A stretch of 64,000 bases of DNA. Source: Saprospiraceae bacterium. GTDB lineage: Bacteria > Bacteroidota > Bacteroidia > Chitinophagales > Saprospiraceae. Position numbers and translations under genes: made by a program. The notes below the pieces were generated by a model. That model was not told where the DNA came from, ran no database searches, and was given only the letters and a program-made list of their open reading frames with translations. Each line of letters opens with the position of its first letter. The first letter of the stretch is position 1. The stretch lies in assembly GCA_020627535.1 (NCBI GenBank), contig JAHDGU010000004.1, positions 1 through 64,000 of the forward strand, read 5' to 3'. Positions 54,840-63,387 of the stretch are shown one piece after another.

Positions 54840-55670
54840 TTACGATCTCAGTGTATCTTGTACGGCATCCTCTACAGGCTCCTCTCGATCATCACCGCAT
54901 GGCGTCTTGAATCGGAGTTCCACACCTTCCGAAGTCCTGATGATCTTCAGCAGATCACTGCTGCGAGTCTGTATGCGCTTGATACTGCCATCTACATCTT
55001 CGACATAGATCAGATCTTCTTGAATTTGTCTTTTCTCTGGGCAATGATCCAGTAGATTAAGCATGATGTGCAGTGCTTCAGACATGCGTACATCCTTTAG
55101 ATGCAGCAGAGTCTTCGTCGCATTTGGGGTCTTATAGAAGCTCATGTGATGCTCTCCAGGAAAGCTGCGGCTCACGCCAAATGTATGAGCACCGACTACT
55201 GTCTCTATATAGCTATCATCTTCGACCTCTTGATCAAGGTATTTCTGGTAGCTGATATCGGAAATGTAGGATTCTAGCAGGATCGGAAGGTCTTCGCAGT
55301 CTACGGCGTCATAGCCGAAAAAAGGCATGGGTACAGTGCTAAGAAATCCATCAAAGGCATATCCACGGACTCCGCCGTAATCTACATATACCCAGTGTCC
55401 ATCGAGCCACTCAACGCGATCATAGCGATGCCATGCTACACTATCGGTAAGGATCTGGACCATCTCGCCAAAATCCATGATGGCGATAACCTTGGCGTCA
55501 AAATCAGGCTCTGAACGAAGCTTCAAGCCACTATTAGCTACGACGAAGAGCTCTTCGCCGATAGAGTAATCGAGACTGATCTTGGGAACTTCTGTGCTCG
55601 GTCTTTCATGACTAGCATGAGCATATTGGATGCCCAAAGCTGCGATAAGGATCAAAATTGTCTGTTTCAT
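54840..55670 (-). CDS. Secreted SH3-domain protein
   Basis: 276 residues with an N-terminal signal peptide (MKQTILILIAALGIQYAHA). A bacterial SH3 domain occupies about 38-112 (NSGLKLRSEPDFDAKVIAIMDFGE ... GGVRGYAFDGFLS). The remainder is unassigned, mostly acidic. Probably periplasmic, perhaps binding cell wall; function unknown. Confidence 0.82.
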   Translation of the reverse strand: MKQTILILIAALGIQYAHASHERPSTEVPKISLDYSIGEELFVVANSGLKLRSEPDFDAKVIAIMDFGEMVQILTDSVAWHRYDRVEWLDGHWVYVDYGGVRGYAFDGFLSTVPMPFFGYDAVDCEDLPILLESYISDISYQKYLDQEVEDDSYIETVVGAHTFGVSRSFPGEHHMSFYKTPNATKTLLHLKDVRMSEALHIMLNLLDHCPEKRQIQEDLIYVEDVDGSIKRIQTRSSDLLKIIRTSEGVELRFKTPCGDDREEPVEDAVQDTLRS

Positions 55671-55787
55671 GGTGTAAGATTTTGTAAGTGATACAATCTG
55701 TTGACACCATGAAGATGGGCTCTGACAGCTCTCAGCTCAAGCCCAGTTGATTATCCGTAGCGATCTATCGAGTAAACGTCGGCAGAG

Positions 55788-58286
55788 CTACTCAAGTGTA
55801 GACCCATGCAAGTGCTCACCCCACAAAATCGCATTGCACAGCTGCCTCTGTGTCCCTCGGAAGTATGCGCGGAATGCGGGGTTCTCCGTGAAACAAATCA
55901 CACGAGCTCCCTTGTATCGCGTAGTGATCAAACTCGCCTTACCTGCAAGATGCTCTGCATAGCCACTCGGTGAGTAACCCGATAGCAAAGGAGATCCTAT
56001 GAAATGTGATGGAGTCGCGTAGACATTGTCCGAGTCTGCAAGATACATGGTACTGCGTTTGAAAATCGGTAGCTGATCATCCCCGTAGCCATAGTTGAGC
56101 GGATGAGTCAAGTCAAGCTCTGTCATAAATAGACTCCCACCGATAATCCTTGATCCTTGATCGGCAGATCGGCGATCGTAGGGTCTATCATGGCCATTTC
56201 CGCTCGAAGACCACGATCGGTGGAGATCGATGTCTATGACACCATTACTCTTGAGCCAAGAATTAGCACCTCTGAGAGCAATGATCTTGCGATCAGAACT
56301 CGCCCAATCTTCTAGGATGGATTTAAATTCTGCAGGATAATTACCATCAGCCATGATGATCGTATTATAGCGATCCCAGTCAGCACGTCTTAGCAGATCG
56401 GTGGAGATCAATGTAATCGGATAGTGCAGTCTCTGATCAAACAAGTGCCAAATCTCTCCTGCATCGTAGCTTCTGACCCCTGGGCCTACGATCAATGCAA
56501 CACTAGGCGCACTAAGCACATCATGCGCAGGACTTCCTGGGTTGACACCTGCTGATTTACCTCCACCATCAAGGGCGTGGACATTGACGCCATACATTTT
56601 GGCGGAAGCCACAAGAAGATCATAGATCATTTCATCATCCATTGGCTGATCCTCCAGGCTCAAAAGGGCCATACCTCTCGGATAAGTGCGGCCATTGGAC
56701 ACCGACGTGTACTCCCTATGAGTCACAAGAAGTCTGATACCTTGCTCCATCAAATCAAGGACCATCGGGTAAAACTGGCTAGAACTATTGTCTATCAGAT
56801 AGGCATAGTCGCTCCGAGTCAACTCTTGACTAGTGAGCTCAACAGCACTGCTCGTCTTGACTGGCTTCGAGGCCTTGCGATAGTCAAGATTATAGGCATG
56901 CGGGAGAGTCCAAGCAGAGACGTCATAGAATAGACTATCGACAAACTCTGTCCTCTCCTCAAAGATTGCTTCGATGAGTCGGTGCTGAGGCTGAGTCGTC
57001 GGTACATATGCTGAGCGTCCTGATCGTGAGCGATCATATGCGATGTGATGCTGATCTAGGATCTCACAGAACTCATCAAAGAGCTGCTGGTCACCCTTGC
57101 TCTCGACTTGCCATCCAGAGTGCCCTATCCCAGCCGCCTCGCGAAGTGCCGAGACATAAAAATCCTTCTGGTACGCTTTGAGCTGGTCTCTCATCTCATG
57201 ACTCGCACGGAGCGTGGAAAACGAGGTCAGTAGCTGATTCTTTACGGTAAATGGAAAGTCCTTGATGCCATATTTACTCTCTTGGCGGTGGCCCCGAGAA
57301 CTGGCTTGTTCGAAGAGTATGCCGATGCAGCCCTGAACGTCCGGATAGGTAGATCCTTTGCCGATATAATAGTCATCAAAGGACTCCTCTGTGTAGTATA
57401 AACTCTTGACACTATCAAGGATCGCCTCGTGATATCGACCGATTTCTTTGGTAAGATCTTGATTCATCTGAGGAGTGCGTGGATAGGTCCTGGATGGGAT
57501 ACCCGGCTGAAAGAAAAAGCTACGATCCGTCCCCATTTCGTGATGATCTGTGAGGACGACTGGCTTCCACTCTTGGAATGTCTTGATTCGGCCACGGCTC
57601 TCTGGATGTTGCAATAGGAGCCAGTCTCGATTGAGATCAAACCAATAGTGGTTGGTCCTTCCACCTGGCCACGCCTCACTAAACTCACGATTGGCTCGAT
57701 CACTACTTAGCTGCTCTGCTCGATGTGTATTGACCCAACTGGCAAATCGATTGAAACCATCTGGATTGTAACAGGGATCAAGGATGATAACGACATCGTC
57801 AAGTTGCTTCTTCAGCTCGCTTGATTGGGCCGCTGCGAGGTAATATGCAAAGAGCAAGGCTGCATTGCCACCACTGGCTTCATTGCCATGTACTGAATAT
57901 CCTTGATATATCACGACAGGATCTGTGGTACTCAGATTCTTCACTTGATCCTTATCTGATAGCTTAAGCTTATTGGTCTTGATTTCATCGAGTCTAGCAA
58001 GATTCGCTGGGCTGCTTACATACAGCTGTACCAGAGGACGCTGCTCATAGCTCCGTCCGTACTCTTTCCAGATCATGCGATCACTGCTAGCTACAAGTTT
58101 GTCTAGGTAATAGATCATCTGGTCATGACTCACATGACGATCACCGATCTCATAGCCCAAGACAGATGCAGGCGTCGGGATTTCTGAATCAAAACTTTGA
58201 TTGCCGAAATAATACTCCAGTGAGCTCTGACCAAATGCTACATGAAGTAGGAAAAGACTGGCGAAGAATGCACAGATACGAATCAT
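55788..58286 (-). CDS. Secreted M14-family zinc carboxypeptidase
   Basis: 832 residues with signal peptide MIRICAFFASLFLLHVAFG. The peptidase domain (about 45-400) has the zinc motif HGNEASG (His133, Glu136), a later His in VVLTDHHEMGT, and the substrate segment WFDLNRDWLL. VVIILDPCYNPDGFNRFASWVNTHR is a typical M14 block. The long C-terminal part resembles the extension seen in large secreted Bacteroidota M14 peptidases. No clear T9SS tail, so it may act in the periplasm. A hairpin motif at 56597 is decoded A-S-A-K. Confidence 0.9.
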   Translation of the reverse strand: MIRICAFFASLFLLHVAFGQSSLEYYFGNQSFDSEIPTPASVLGYEIGDRHVSHDQMIYYLDKLVASSDRMIWKEYGRSYEQRPLVQLYVSSPANLARLDEIKTNKLKLSDKDQVKNLSTTDPVVIYQGYSVHGNEASGGNAALLFAYYLAAAQSSELKKQLDDVVIILDPCYNPDGFNRFASWVNTHRAEQLSSDRANREFSEAWPGGRTNHYWFDLNRDWLLLQHPESRGRIKTFQEWKPVVLTDHHEMGTDRSFFFQPGIPSRTYPRTPQMNQDLTKEIGRYHEAILDSVKSLYYTEESFDDYYIGKGSTYPDVQGCIGILFEQASSRGHRQESKYGIKDFPFTVKNQLLTSFSTLRASHEMRDQLKAYQKDFYVSALREAAGIGHSGWQVESKGDQQLFDEFCEILDQHHIAYDRSRSGRSAYVPTTQPQHRLIEAIFEERTEFVDSLFYDVSAWTLPHAYNLDYRKASKPVKTSSAVELTSQELTRSDYAYLIDNSSSQFYPMVLDLMEQGIRLLVTHREYTSVSNGRTYPRGMALLSLEDQPMDDEMIYDLLVASAKMYGVNVHALDGGGKSAGVNPGSPAHDVLSAPSVALIVGPGVRSYDAGEIWHLFDQRLHYPITLISTDLLRRADWDRYNTIIMADGNYPAEFKSILEDWASSDRKIIALRGANSWLKSNGVIDIDLHRSWSSSGNGHDRPYDRRSADQGSRIIGGSLFMTELDLTHPLNYGYGDDQLPIFKRSTMYLADSDNVYATPSHFIGSPLLSGYSPSGYAEHLAGKASLITTRYKGARVICFTENPAFRAYFRGTQRQLCNAILWGEHLHGSTLE
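56597..56610 (+). repeat. Dispersed hairpin motif, GGAA type
   Basis: TTTTGGCGGAAGCC antisense in the M14 peptidase gene; sense-strand decoding A-S-A-K. Confidence 0.7.
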
Positions 58287-58329
58287 AGAATAAGCTTTAA
58301 CTAGTAGCTTCGCAAGATATTACAATGCG

Positions 58330-58629
58330 ATGGAAATCATCCTCATTTTCTTTATCATAGGGCTATTCATCGCCCTCCTTTTTCTCAATGTGTACTTCCG
58401 CCTCAAGGTGCTTAAAGCCTACAAGAGTCTTGTGCAGCATCGGGTACAATTTGATGCAAAAGATGTCTTCAATCGGCAGCGTATCGTGGATGAGATCGTG
58501 CCAAGATATCCCCAGCATGAAGAACTCATCCTGAGCTTTATTGATCACATCAGGTATTCAGTGAGGATCGCCATGCTGCTGATATTGCTGATCACTATCT
58601 TTGGAGCGGTGCTCATGTACTATCGATGA
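58330..58629 (+). CDS. Small two-helix membrane protein
   Basis: 99 residues with a hydrophobic N-terminal helix (about 2-24) and a C-terminal one (about 80-97) around a polar, charged loop. No family recognised. It overlaps the oxidoreductase start by 4 nt (ATGA) and is divergent from the M14 gene with a 43-nt gap. Confidence 0.75.
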   Translation: MEIILIFFIIGLFIALLFLNVYFRLKVLKAYKSLVQHRVQFDAKDVFNRQRIVDEIVPRYPQHEELILSFIDHIRYSVRIAMLLILLITIFGAVLMYYR

Positions 58630-59609
58630 AGAAGAATTTGCGCATAGGCGTGATAGGTGCAGGACACCTTGGCCGTATTCATATCAAGTGTCTCGTAGAG
58701 GAAGGCTACGCAGATTATCTCAGCTTTTTTGAGCCCGATGCTGCGCGTGCGAAGAGTATCTCACAAGAGTTTGACGTAAGGTCTAGCGCCAGTCAGTCTG
58801 AGCTCATTGAGTCTTCGGATGCAATCATATTGGTAGCACCGACATCTCTGCATCACGACATTGCACAAGAAGCATTGCGACATGGGAAGCACCTATTTGT
58901 AGAGAAGCCAGTCTGCTCTACTGGTGATCAAGCCAAGCGTCTCATGGATCTGGCTTCCGCCAAAAAGCTAAAAGTACAAGTCGGACACGTCGAGAGGTTC
59001 AATCCTGCTTTTGTCGAATTTGAGAAGCAAGGGCTGTCGCCAAAATTTATCGAAAGCCATCGCTTGGCCACCTATAATCCTAGAGGTACAGATGTATCCG
59101 TGGTCATGGATCTCATGATTCATGACCTTGATCTGCTACTGTATGTAGTTCAATCTCCAGTCAAATCTGTACATGCCATCGGGGTACCACTCATCTCAAA
59201 GACGGCTGATATTTGTAACGCTCGCCTAGTATTTGAAAATGGTGCAGTAGCCAATGTCACCGCTAGTCGTGTATCTATGAAGCAAATGAGACGTATGAGA
59301 TTTTTCCAGCCGGAAGCATACGCGACCATAGACTTCGTAGACAAGCAACTCCAAGTGTACAAAATGAGTGATGATGTCAGCGATGACTCTGACGGATTTG
59401 TGCTTGACACACAAATAGGTCCCAAGAAAATCTCAGCATACATTCCTACCCTTGAAACAACCAACGCAATTAAAGAAGAGCAGCGTTGCTTCATCGAAGC
59501 GATCACACAGGACACTGATCCCATCGTCAGCCTAAGAGATGGAACTGAAGCTGTGCTCCTCGCTGAGCGAATCACAGAATCTATGATCCTCGAATCTAAA
59601 CACTGGTAG
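58626..59609 (+). CDS. Gfo/Idh/MocA-family oxidoreductase
   Basis: 327 residues. NAD(P)-binding Rossmann fold GVIGAGHLGRIH (8-19), LVAPTSLHHDIA and the catalytic HLFVEKPVC (EKP motif) block. Later HVERFNPAF and DLMIHDLDLL. These enzymes oxidise or isomerise sugars and often act in nucleotide-sugar or surface polysaccharide pathways; the sugar transferase gene two steps downstream fits that. Substrate unknown. Two hairpin motifs lie 79 bp apart inside the gene (58952, 59031). Confidence 0.92.
   Translation: MKKNLRIGVIGAGHLGRIHIKCLVEEGYADYLSFFEPDAARAKSISQEFDVRSSASQSELIESSDAIILVAPTSLHHDIAQEALRHGKHLFVEKPVCSTGDQAKRLMDLASAKKLKVQVGHVERFNPAFVEFEKQGLSPKFIESHRLATYNPRGTDVSVVMDLMIHDLDLLLYVVQSPVKSVHAIGVPLISKTADICNARLVFENGAVANVTASRVSMKQMRRMRFFQPEAYATIDFVDKQLQVYKMSDDVSDDSDGFVLDTQIGPKKISAYIPTLETTNAIKEEQRCFIEAITQDTDPIVSLRDGTEAVLLAERITESMILESKHW
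58952..58966 (-). repeat. Dispersed hairpin motif, GGAA type
   Basis: The minus strand TTTTTGGCGGAAGCC, antisense in the Gfo/Idh gene; sense decoding A-S-A-K-K. Confidence 0.7.
59031..59045 (-). repeat. Dispersed hairpin motif, GACA type
   Basis: The minus strand TTTTGGCGACAGCCC, 79 bp from the previous copy and in the same orientation; sense decoding G-L-S-P-K. Confidence 0.7.
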
Positions 59610-59612
59610 CGG

Positions 59613-60464
59613 ATGAAGAAATTGGCCCCTCTATGTCTCCTCATTGCGCTACTCTACTCCTGCGAGATTATCAATCCGGCAGAAGAAGTCCCAGCTTTCA
59701 TAGAGGTGGATGAAGTGAATCTGGACATTAATGTGCTTCAGGGTGGTAATACAAGTGACATCAATCAGCTTCTGGTCTTTTTGGATGGTAACAATATCGG
59801 AGGCTACCCGATCCCTGCTCGTATACCGATCTATGGTGATGGAGAACAGAGCGTAACACTGGCAGCAGCAGTAAAGCAGAATGCTCAGTCTTCCACAGCA
59901 TTGATTTATCCCTTTTACTCTCAAGTCACAGTCACTGACGAGTTTATTCCTGGAGAAAACAGGCGTGTGGAAATGAATATCTCCTACCGAGATAATGCAG
60001 TCTTCGCATTTGTCGAAGACTTTGAATTTGGGAATCAATTTGTGGTAGACCAAGACGAAAATCCAGCAACCTCTATCATTGTCTCAAACGAGGAAAGCGC
60101 CTCTGGTGCCAATAGTGGCTTGATTACTCTGACCAGAGAGAATCCAGACATTTCTGTGGCCACAGATCCTCTGATTGAGGGAATTCCACTCGATGGATCA
60201 GGGATCTATCTTGAAATGGACTATCGCAACGAGGCGGCTTTCTCTGTAGGCCTTGTTGGCGTGGAGGATGGAGAAGAGTTTTCTCAAGAGCTCCTCTTAT
60301 TGAATACATCTGATGAATGGAAAAAGGCCTATGTGAGATTGACAGATCTCATTCTTGACTCGGGATTTGAGAACTACAGAGTCCTCATTAGAGCTAGGCA
60401 CAATAGCACAGTAGGAGAATCTTCCAGAATCTTTCTGGACAATTTCAAATTGATTCACTTTTGA
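59613..60464 (+). CDS. Lipoprotein of unknown function
   Basis: 283 residues. Lipobox YSC with Cys17 after a short hydrophobic signal (KKLAPLCLLIALLYS). The mature part is beta-rich, with no recognised domain; the second half (VFAFVEDFEFGNQFVV ... SGIYLEMDYRNEAAFSVGL ... RVLIRARHN) resembles a carbohydrate-binding jelly roll. Lies 3 nt behind the oxidoreductase and overlaps the next start by 4 nt. Confidence 0.78.
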   Translation: MKKLAPLCLLIALLYSCEIINPAEEVPAFIEVDEVNLDINVLQGGNTSDINQLLVFLDGNNIGGYPIPARIPIYGDGEQSVTLAAAVKQNAQSSTALIYPFYSQVTVTDEFIPGENRRVEMNISYRDNAVFAFVEDFEFGNQFVVDQDENPATSIIVSNEESASGANSGLITLTRENPDISVATDPLIEGIPLDGSGIYLEMDYRNEAAFSVGLVGVEDGEEFSQELLLLNTSDEWKKAYVRLTDLILDSGFENYRVLIRARHNSTVGESSRIFLDNFKLIHF

Positions 60465-61885
60465 TATTAGATCGAGCAAAGCGACAAGGTCGAACAGTCT
60501 ATCGTATGATGGATGTCATCATGGCCATGCTCGCCTGGCTACTTTTTTTCTTATGGCGAAAAAGACTTGAGCAAGGATTTGTTGATCTTGAATTCCTTCA
60601 GGATTCCAATTTCTGGCTTGGCCTTACAGGTGTACCTCTCTTTTGGTTTGTCTTCTACTACATATTTGACAAATACGACGATATCTATCGACTTTCCCGA
60701 CTCACTGTATTGACCAGGACACTGCTCTTGAGTTTGATCGGGGTTACTGTCCTATTCTTCGCGATCATTCTCGATGACTTTGTGCTCGATTACAAAGTCT
60801 ACTACAAGCTCTACTACCGGCTTTTCCTTTTGCATTTTGGTCTGACGGCCTTGAGCCGTATGGTGATATTGAGTCGAGCTAGTCGACGCCTCAAGACTCG
60901 CCAGGTCGGATATCGCACCCTCATGATCGGTGGAGATAAAAGCGCCCTCCATTTATATGAAGACCTGGAAAGTAGAAAGAACAGTCTCGGGCAGAGATTT
61001 GTGGGATTTATTAGTGTCAATGGCAAGACCCAGAGGCATCTCAAAAAGCACTTGCCGCAGCTTGGCAAAATCCCAGATCTAGAGCGAATCATGCAGGAGA
61101 AGCACATCGAAGAGGTGATCATAGCAATTGAGACATCTGAGCATGATCGCATCCGCGAGATCATGAACATACTATATAGCTTTGATTCGAGCATCTTGGT
61201 CAAGATCATACCTGACATGTACGACATCATGCTGGGCACGGTGAAGATGACTCATGTCTATGGTGCCGTACTCATAGAGATCGAAAGAGAGCTTATCTCC
61301 CCATGGCAAGCAATCATCAAGAGACTTCTTGATATCGTGATCAGCAGTCTTGCCCTGATCATATTGTCACCCATACTCCTCTTTGTTGCCATACGCGTGC
61401 GCATGGACTCACCGGGACCATTGCTATACAGTCAAGAGCGCATCGGGCTCAATGGTAAAGCATTTGAGATCTTTAAGTTTCGCTCGATGTACACAGATGC
61501 CGAAGCTCAAGGACCACAGCTCTCTTCGGAGAGCGACAATCGCATCACACCCTGGGGAAAGGTCATACGCAAGTGGAGACTCGATGAGCTGCCACAGTTT
61601 TACAATGTCTTGATCGGAGAGATGTCCCTCGTAGGACCGAGGCCTGAGAGACAATTCTACATCGATCAGATCTCTCAGCGTGCTCCTCACGTCAAACACC
61701 TTCTCAAAGTCAAGCCTGGGATCACGTCCTGGGGACAAGTCAAATATGGCTATGCGAGCAATGTGGATCAGATGATCCAGCGTCTCAAGTTTGACATCCT
61801 TTATATCGAGAACATGAGCTTGGCACTTGATATCAAGATCATGTTCTACACTGTACTGGTTCTATTGCAGGGAAGAGGAAAATAA
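60461..61885 (+). CDS. Polyprenyl-phosphate sugar-1-phosphate transferase
   Basis: 474 residues from a TTG at 60461 (TTGA overlap with the lipoprotein stop); the ATG at 60506 is an alternative. Four N-terminal membrane helices, a cytoplasmic CoA-binding-like region (LMIGGDKSALHLYEDLE), a fifth helix (about 290-312, DIVISSLALIILSPILLFVA) and the bacterial sugar transferase catalytic domain: RVRMDSPGPLLYSQERIGLNGK, FKFRSMYTDAE, RKWRLDELPQFYNVLIGEMSLVGPRP. It starts the lipid-linked repeat unit of an exopolysaccharide or O-antigen. Confidence 0.92.
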   Translation: MILDRAKRQGRTVYRMMDVIMAMLAWLLFFLWRKRLEQGFVDLEFLQDSNFWLGLTGVPLFWFVFYYIFDKYDDIYRLSRLTVLTRTLLLSLIGVTVLFFAIILDDFVLDYKVYYKLYYRLFLLHFGLTALSRMVILSRASRRLKTRQVGYRTLMIGGDKSALHLYEDLESRKNSLGQRFVGFISVNGKTQRHLKKHLPQLGKIPDLERIMQEKHIEEVIIAIETSEHDRIREIMNILYSFDSSILVKIIPDMYDIMLGTVKMTHVYGAVLIEIERELISPWQAIIKRLLDIVISSLALIILSPILLFVAIRVRMDSPGPLLYSQERIGLNGKAFEIFKFRSMYTDAEAQGPQLSSESDNRITPWGKVIRKWRLDELPQFYNVLIGEMSLVGPRPERQFYIDQISQRAPHVKHLLKVKPGITSWGQVKYGYASNVDQMIQRLKFDILYIENMSLALDIKIMFYTVLVLLQGRGK

Positions 61886-61939
61886 GTGAGACCCAGTCTC
61901 GCGACAGGGCCTCTATCAGATTAGAAATGTTATCGATTT

Positions 61940-63232
61940 TTACTCTTTGATCAATATTTGCTGAGGGAGAGCGGCATCGCTACTGATCAGGCGCACAGCG
62001 TACTTGCCTGCTGAGATTCCTTGCAGATCCAGCTGCGTCCGATCCGCCTGTGCATCAAGCATCTGAGTAAGAATCAACCTTCCAGTGGACATATCGATGA
62101 GCTGTACCTCGCTGACCGCATGTTTGTCATTCCAGTCAATATTGACCCTCTCATGTGTGGGATTGGGGAAGACTTGAAGACCAATCTCATGATCATCCTG
62201 AGGTCTCAAGGCATTGTCATCATTACTGATCTCATCCTGCAGTCCAATATCGCCATAAAATCTCCATCCGATATCTCTCAGCATATCCTTGGTCACATCT
62301 CCAAAGGCGTGAACAGCTTCACCCAATCTCAGATGAGCGGTCATGAAAGCGTCTTCAGTATCGTTGTATACAAGCTCATCTAGGCTGCTAATACTGACAG
62401 AGCGATCTCTTTCTTGCTCAAAATGTCTGGGGGCATGAAGCTTCGCGCCAGAAGCTTTAGCGCCATTCCAGAGGATCTCATCACTACGCACAAACTCAGA
62501 AAGCCCTTCTGAAAACGTCATGATGTCAAAATCTGTGAGACGATCTCCATTATAGTTTTGGATGTAGTGATCATATATGGCTGGACGTGCTCTAGAGCCT
62601 GAGCCTATGCCATACTTGATGCGGTCTGGAGTCCCTGACATGAATACACTCGATGATAATCCAAGGCCTTGAGCCATGCTCTTCATCAGTGCACTTACGA
62701 GATCATACTGGTCTGTAGGCGTCTCAGCATCAAGCCCAAAGTACCAAAGACCTGCATCCCCAAGATCACTATTGATGATAATGGTCAAGTCATAACCTGT
62801 GCCAGAAAAGTCCTTGCCCTCTAGTTGATTGGCTAGTGAAACCGGGTAATATGTTTCTTGGCGCATGGAGATAGCGTCCTCCTTGGTTTTCATCATAAAG
62901 GCACCCTGGCGTGTCAATACGTCAAGATTACCCATTGACTCATAGCGGAAGTCAATGTGTAGTGGCACAGATATCTCAATCTCGTTGAGCCAAACCTCGA
63001 CAACTCTCGTCACCGCCTCGACAGCCTTTGCTGGCCATGGTGTATCCTGATTCTCTGTCAGACAGATTTCTATCTCAGCTGTTCTCCTTTGTTGGATTTC
63101 TTTGGTGTAAGGTATACTGATGTCCGATATGATCTCGGATGCATCCGACTCTGACCATAATATCGTACTTTGAGCAGTGAGAAAATCAGAGGCGAATAAA
63201 AAGAGTGTCAGTGCAGTTAGGACTCTAAGCAT
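61940..63232 (-). CDS. Secreted zincin-like protein lacking the zinc motif, with T9SS sorting domain
   Basis: 430 residues with signal peptide MLRVLTALTLFLFASDFLTA. The region WYFGLDAETPTDQYDLVSAL followed by MKSMAQGLGLSS (183-194) lines up with the 'DLvtVvLHELGHGLGF' zinc site of secreted Bacteroidota zincins, but the two His and the Glu are replaced (Lys184, Ser185, Gln188). The later block GEAVHAFGDVTKDMLRDIGW is the usual end of that domain. The C-terminus is a T9SS type A domain (LQVFPNPTHERVNIDW ... ISAGKYAVRLI). Predicted to be exported but not a metalloprotease. Confidence 0.85.
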   Translation of the reverse strand: MLRVLTALTLFLFASDFLTAQSTILWSESDASEIISDISIPYTKEIQQRRTAEIEICLTENQDTPWPAKAVEAVTRVVEVWLNEIEISVPLHIDFRYESMGNLDVLTRQGAFMMKTKEDAISMRQETYYPVSLANQLEGKDFSGTGYDLTIIINSDLGDAGLWYFGLDAETPTDQYDLVSALMKSMAQGLGLSSSVFMSGTPDRIKYGIGSGSRARPAIYDHYIQNYNGDRLTDFDIMTFSEGLSEFVRSDEILWNGAKASGAKLHAPRHFEQERDRSVSISSLDELVYNDTEDAFMTAHLRLGEAVHAFGDVTKDMLRDIGWRFYGDIGLQDEISNDDNALRPQDDHEIGLQVFPNPTHERVNIDWNDKHAVSEVQLIDMSTGRLILTQMLDAQADRTQLDLQGISAGKYAVRLISSDAALPQQILIKE

Positions 63233-63387
63233 GGCTTTGGATTGTTGGATTGATGAATTGGTACAAGTTCCTTCGTTTCGACCAAAGTATATACTTCTTT
63301 GCAGAAAAACAATATTTTATTCTGATTTTTTTCATTGACAGGCATATTAATTGTACACAAATAGCATTTCGTAACATTTATACACAT

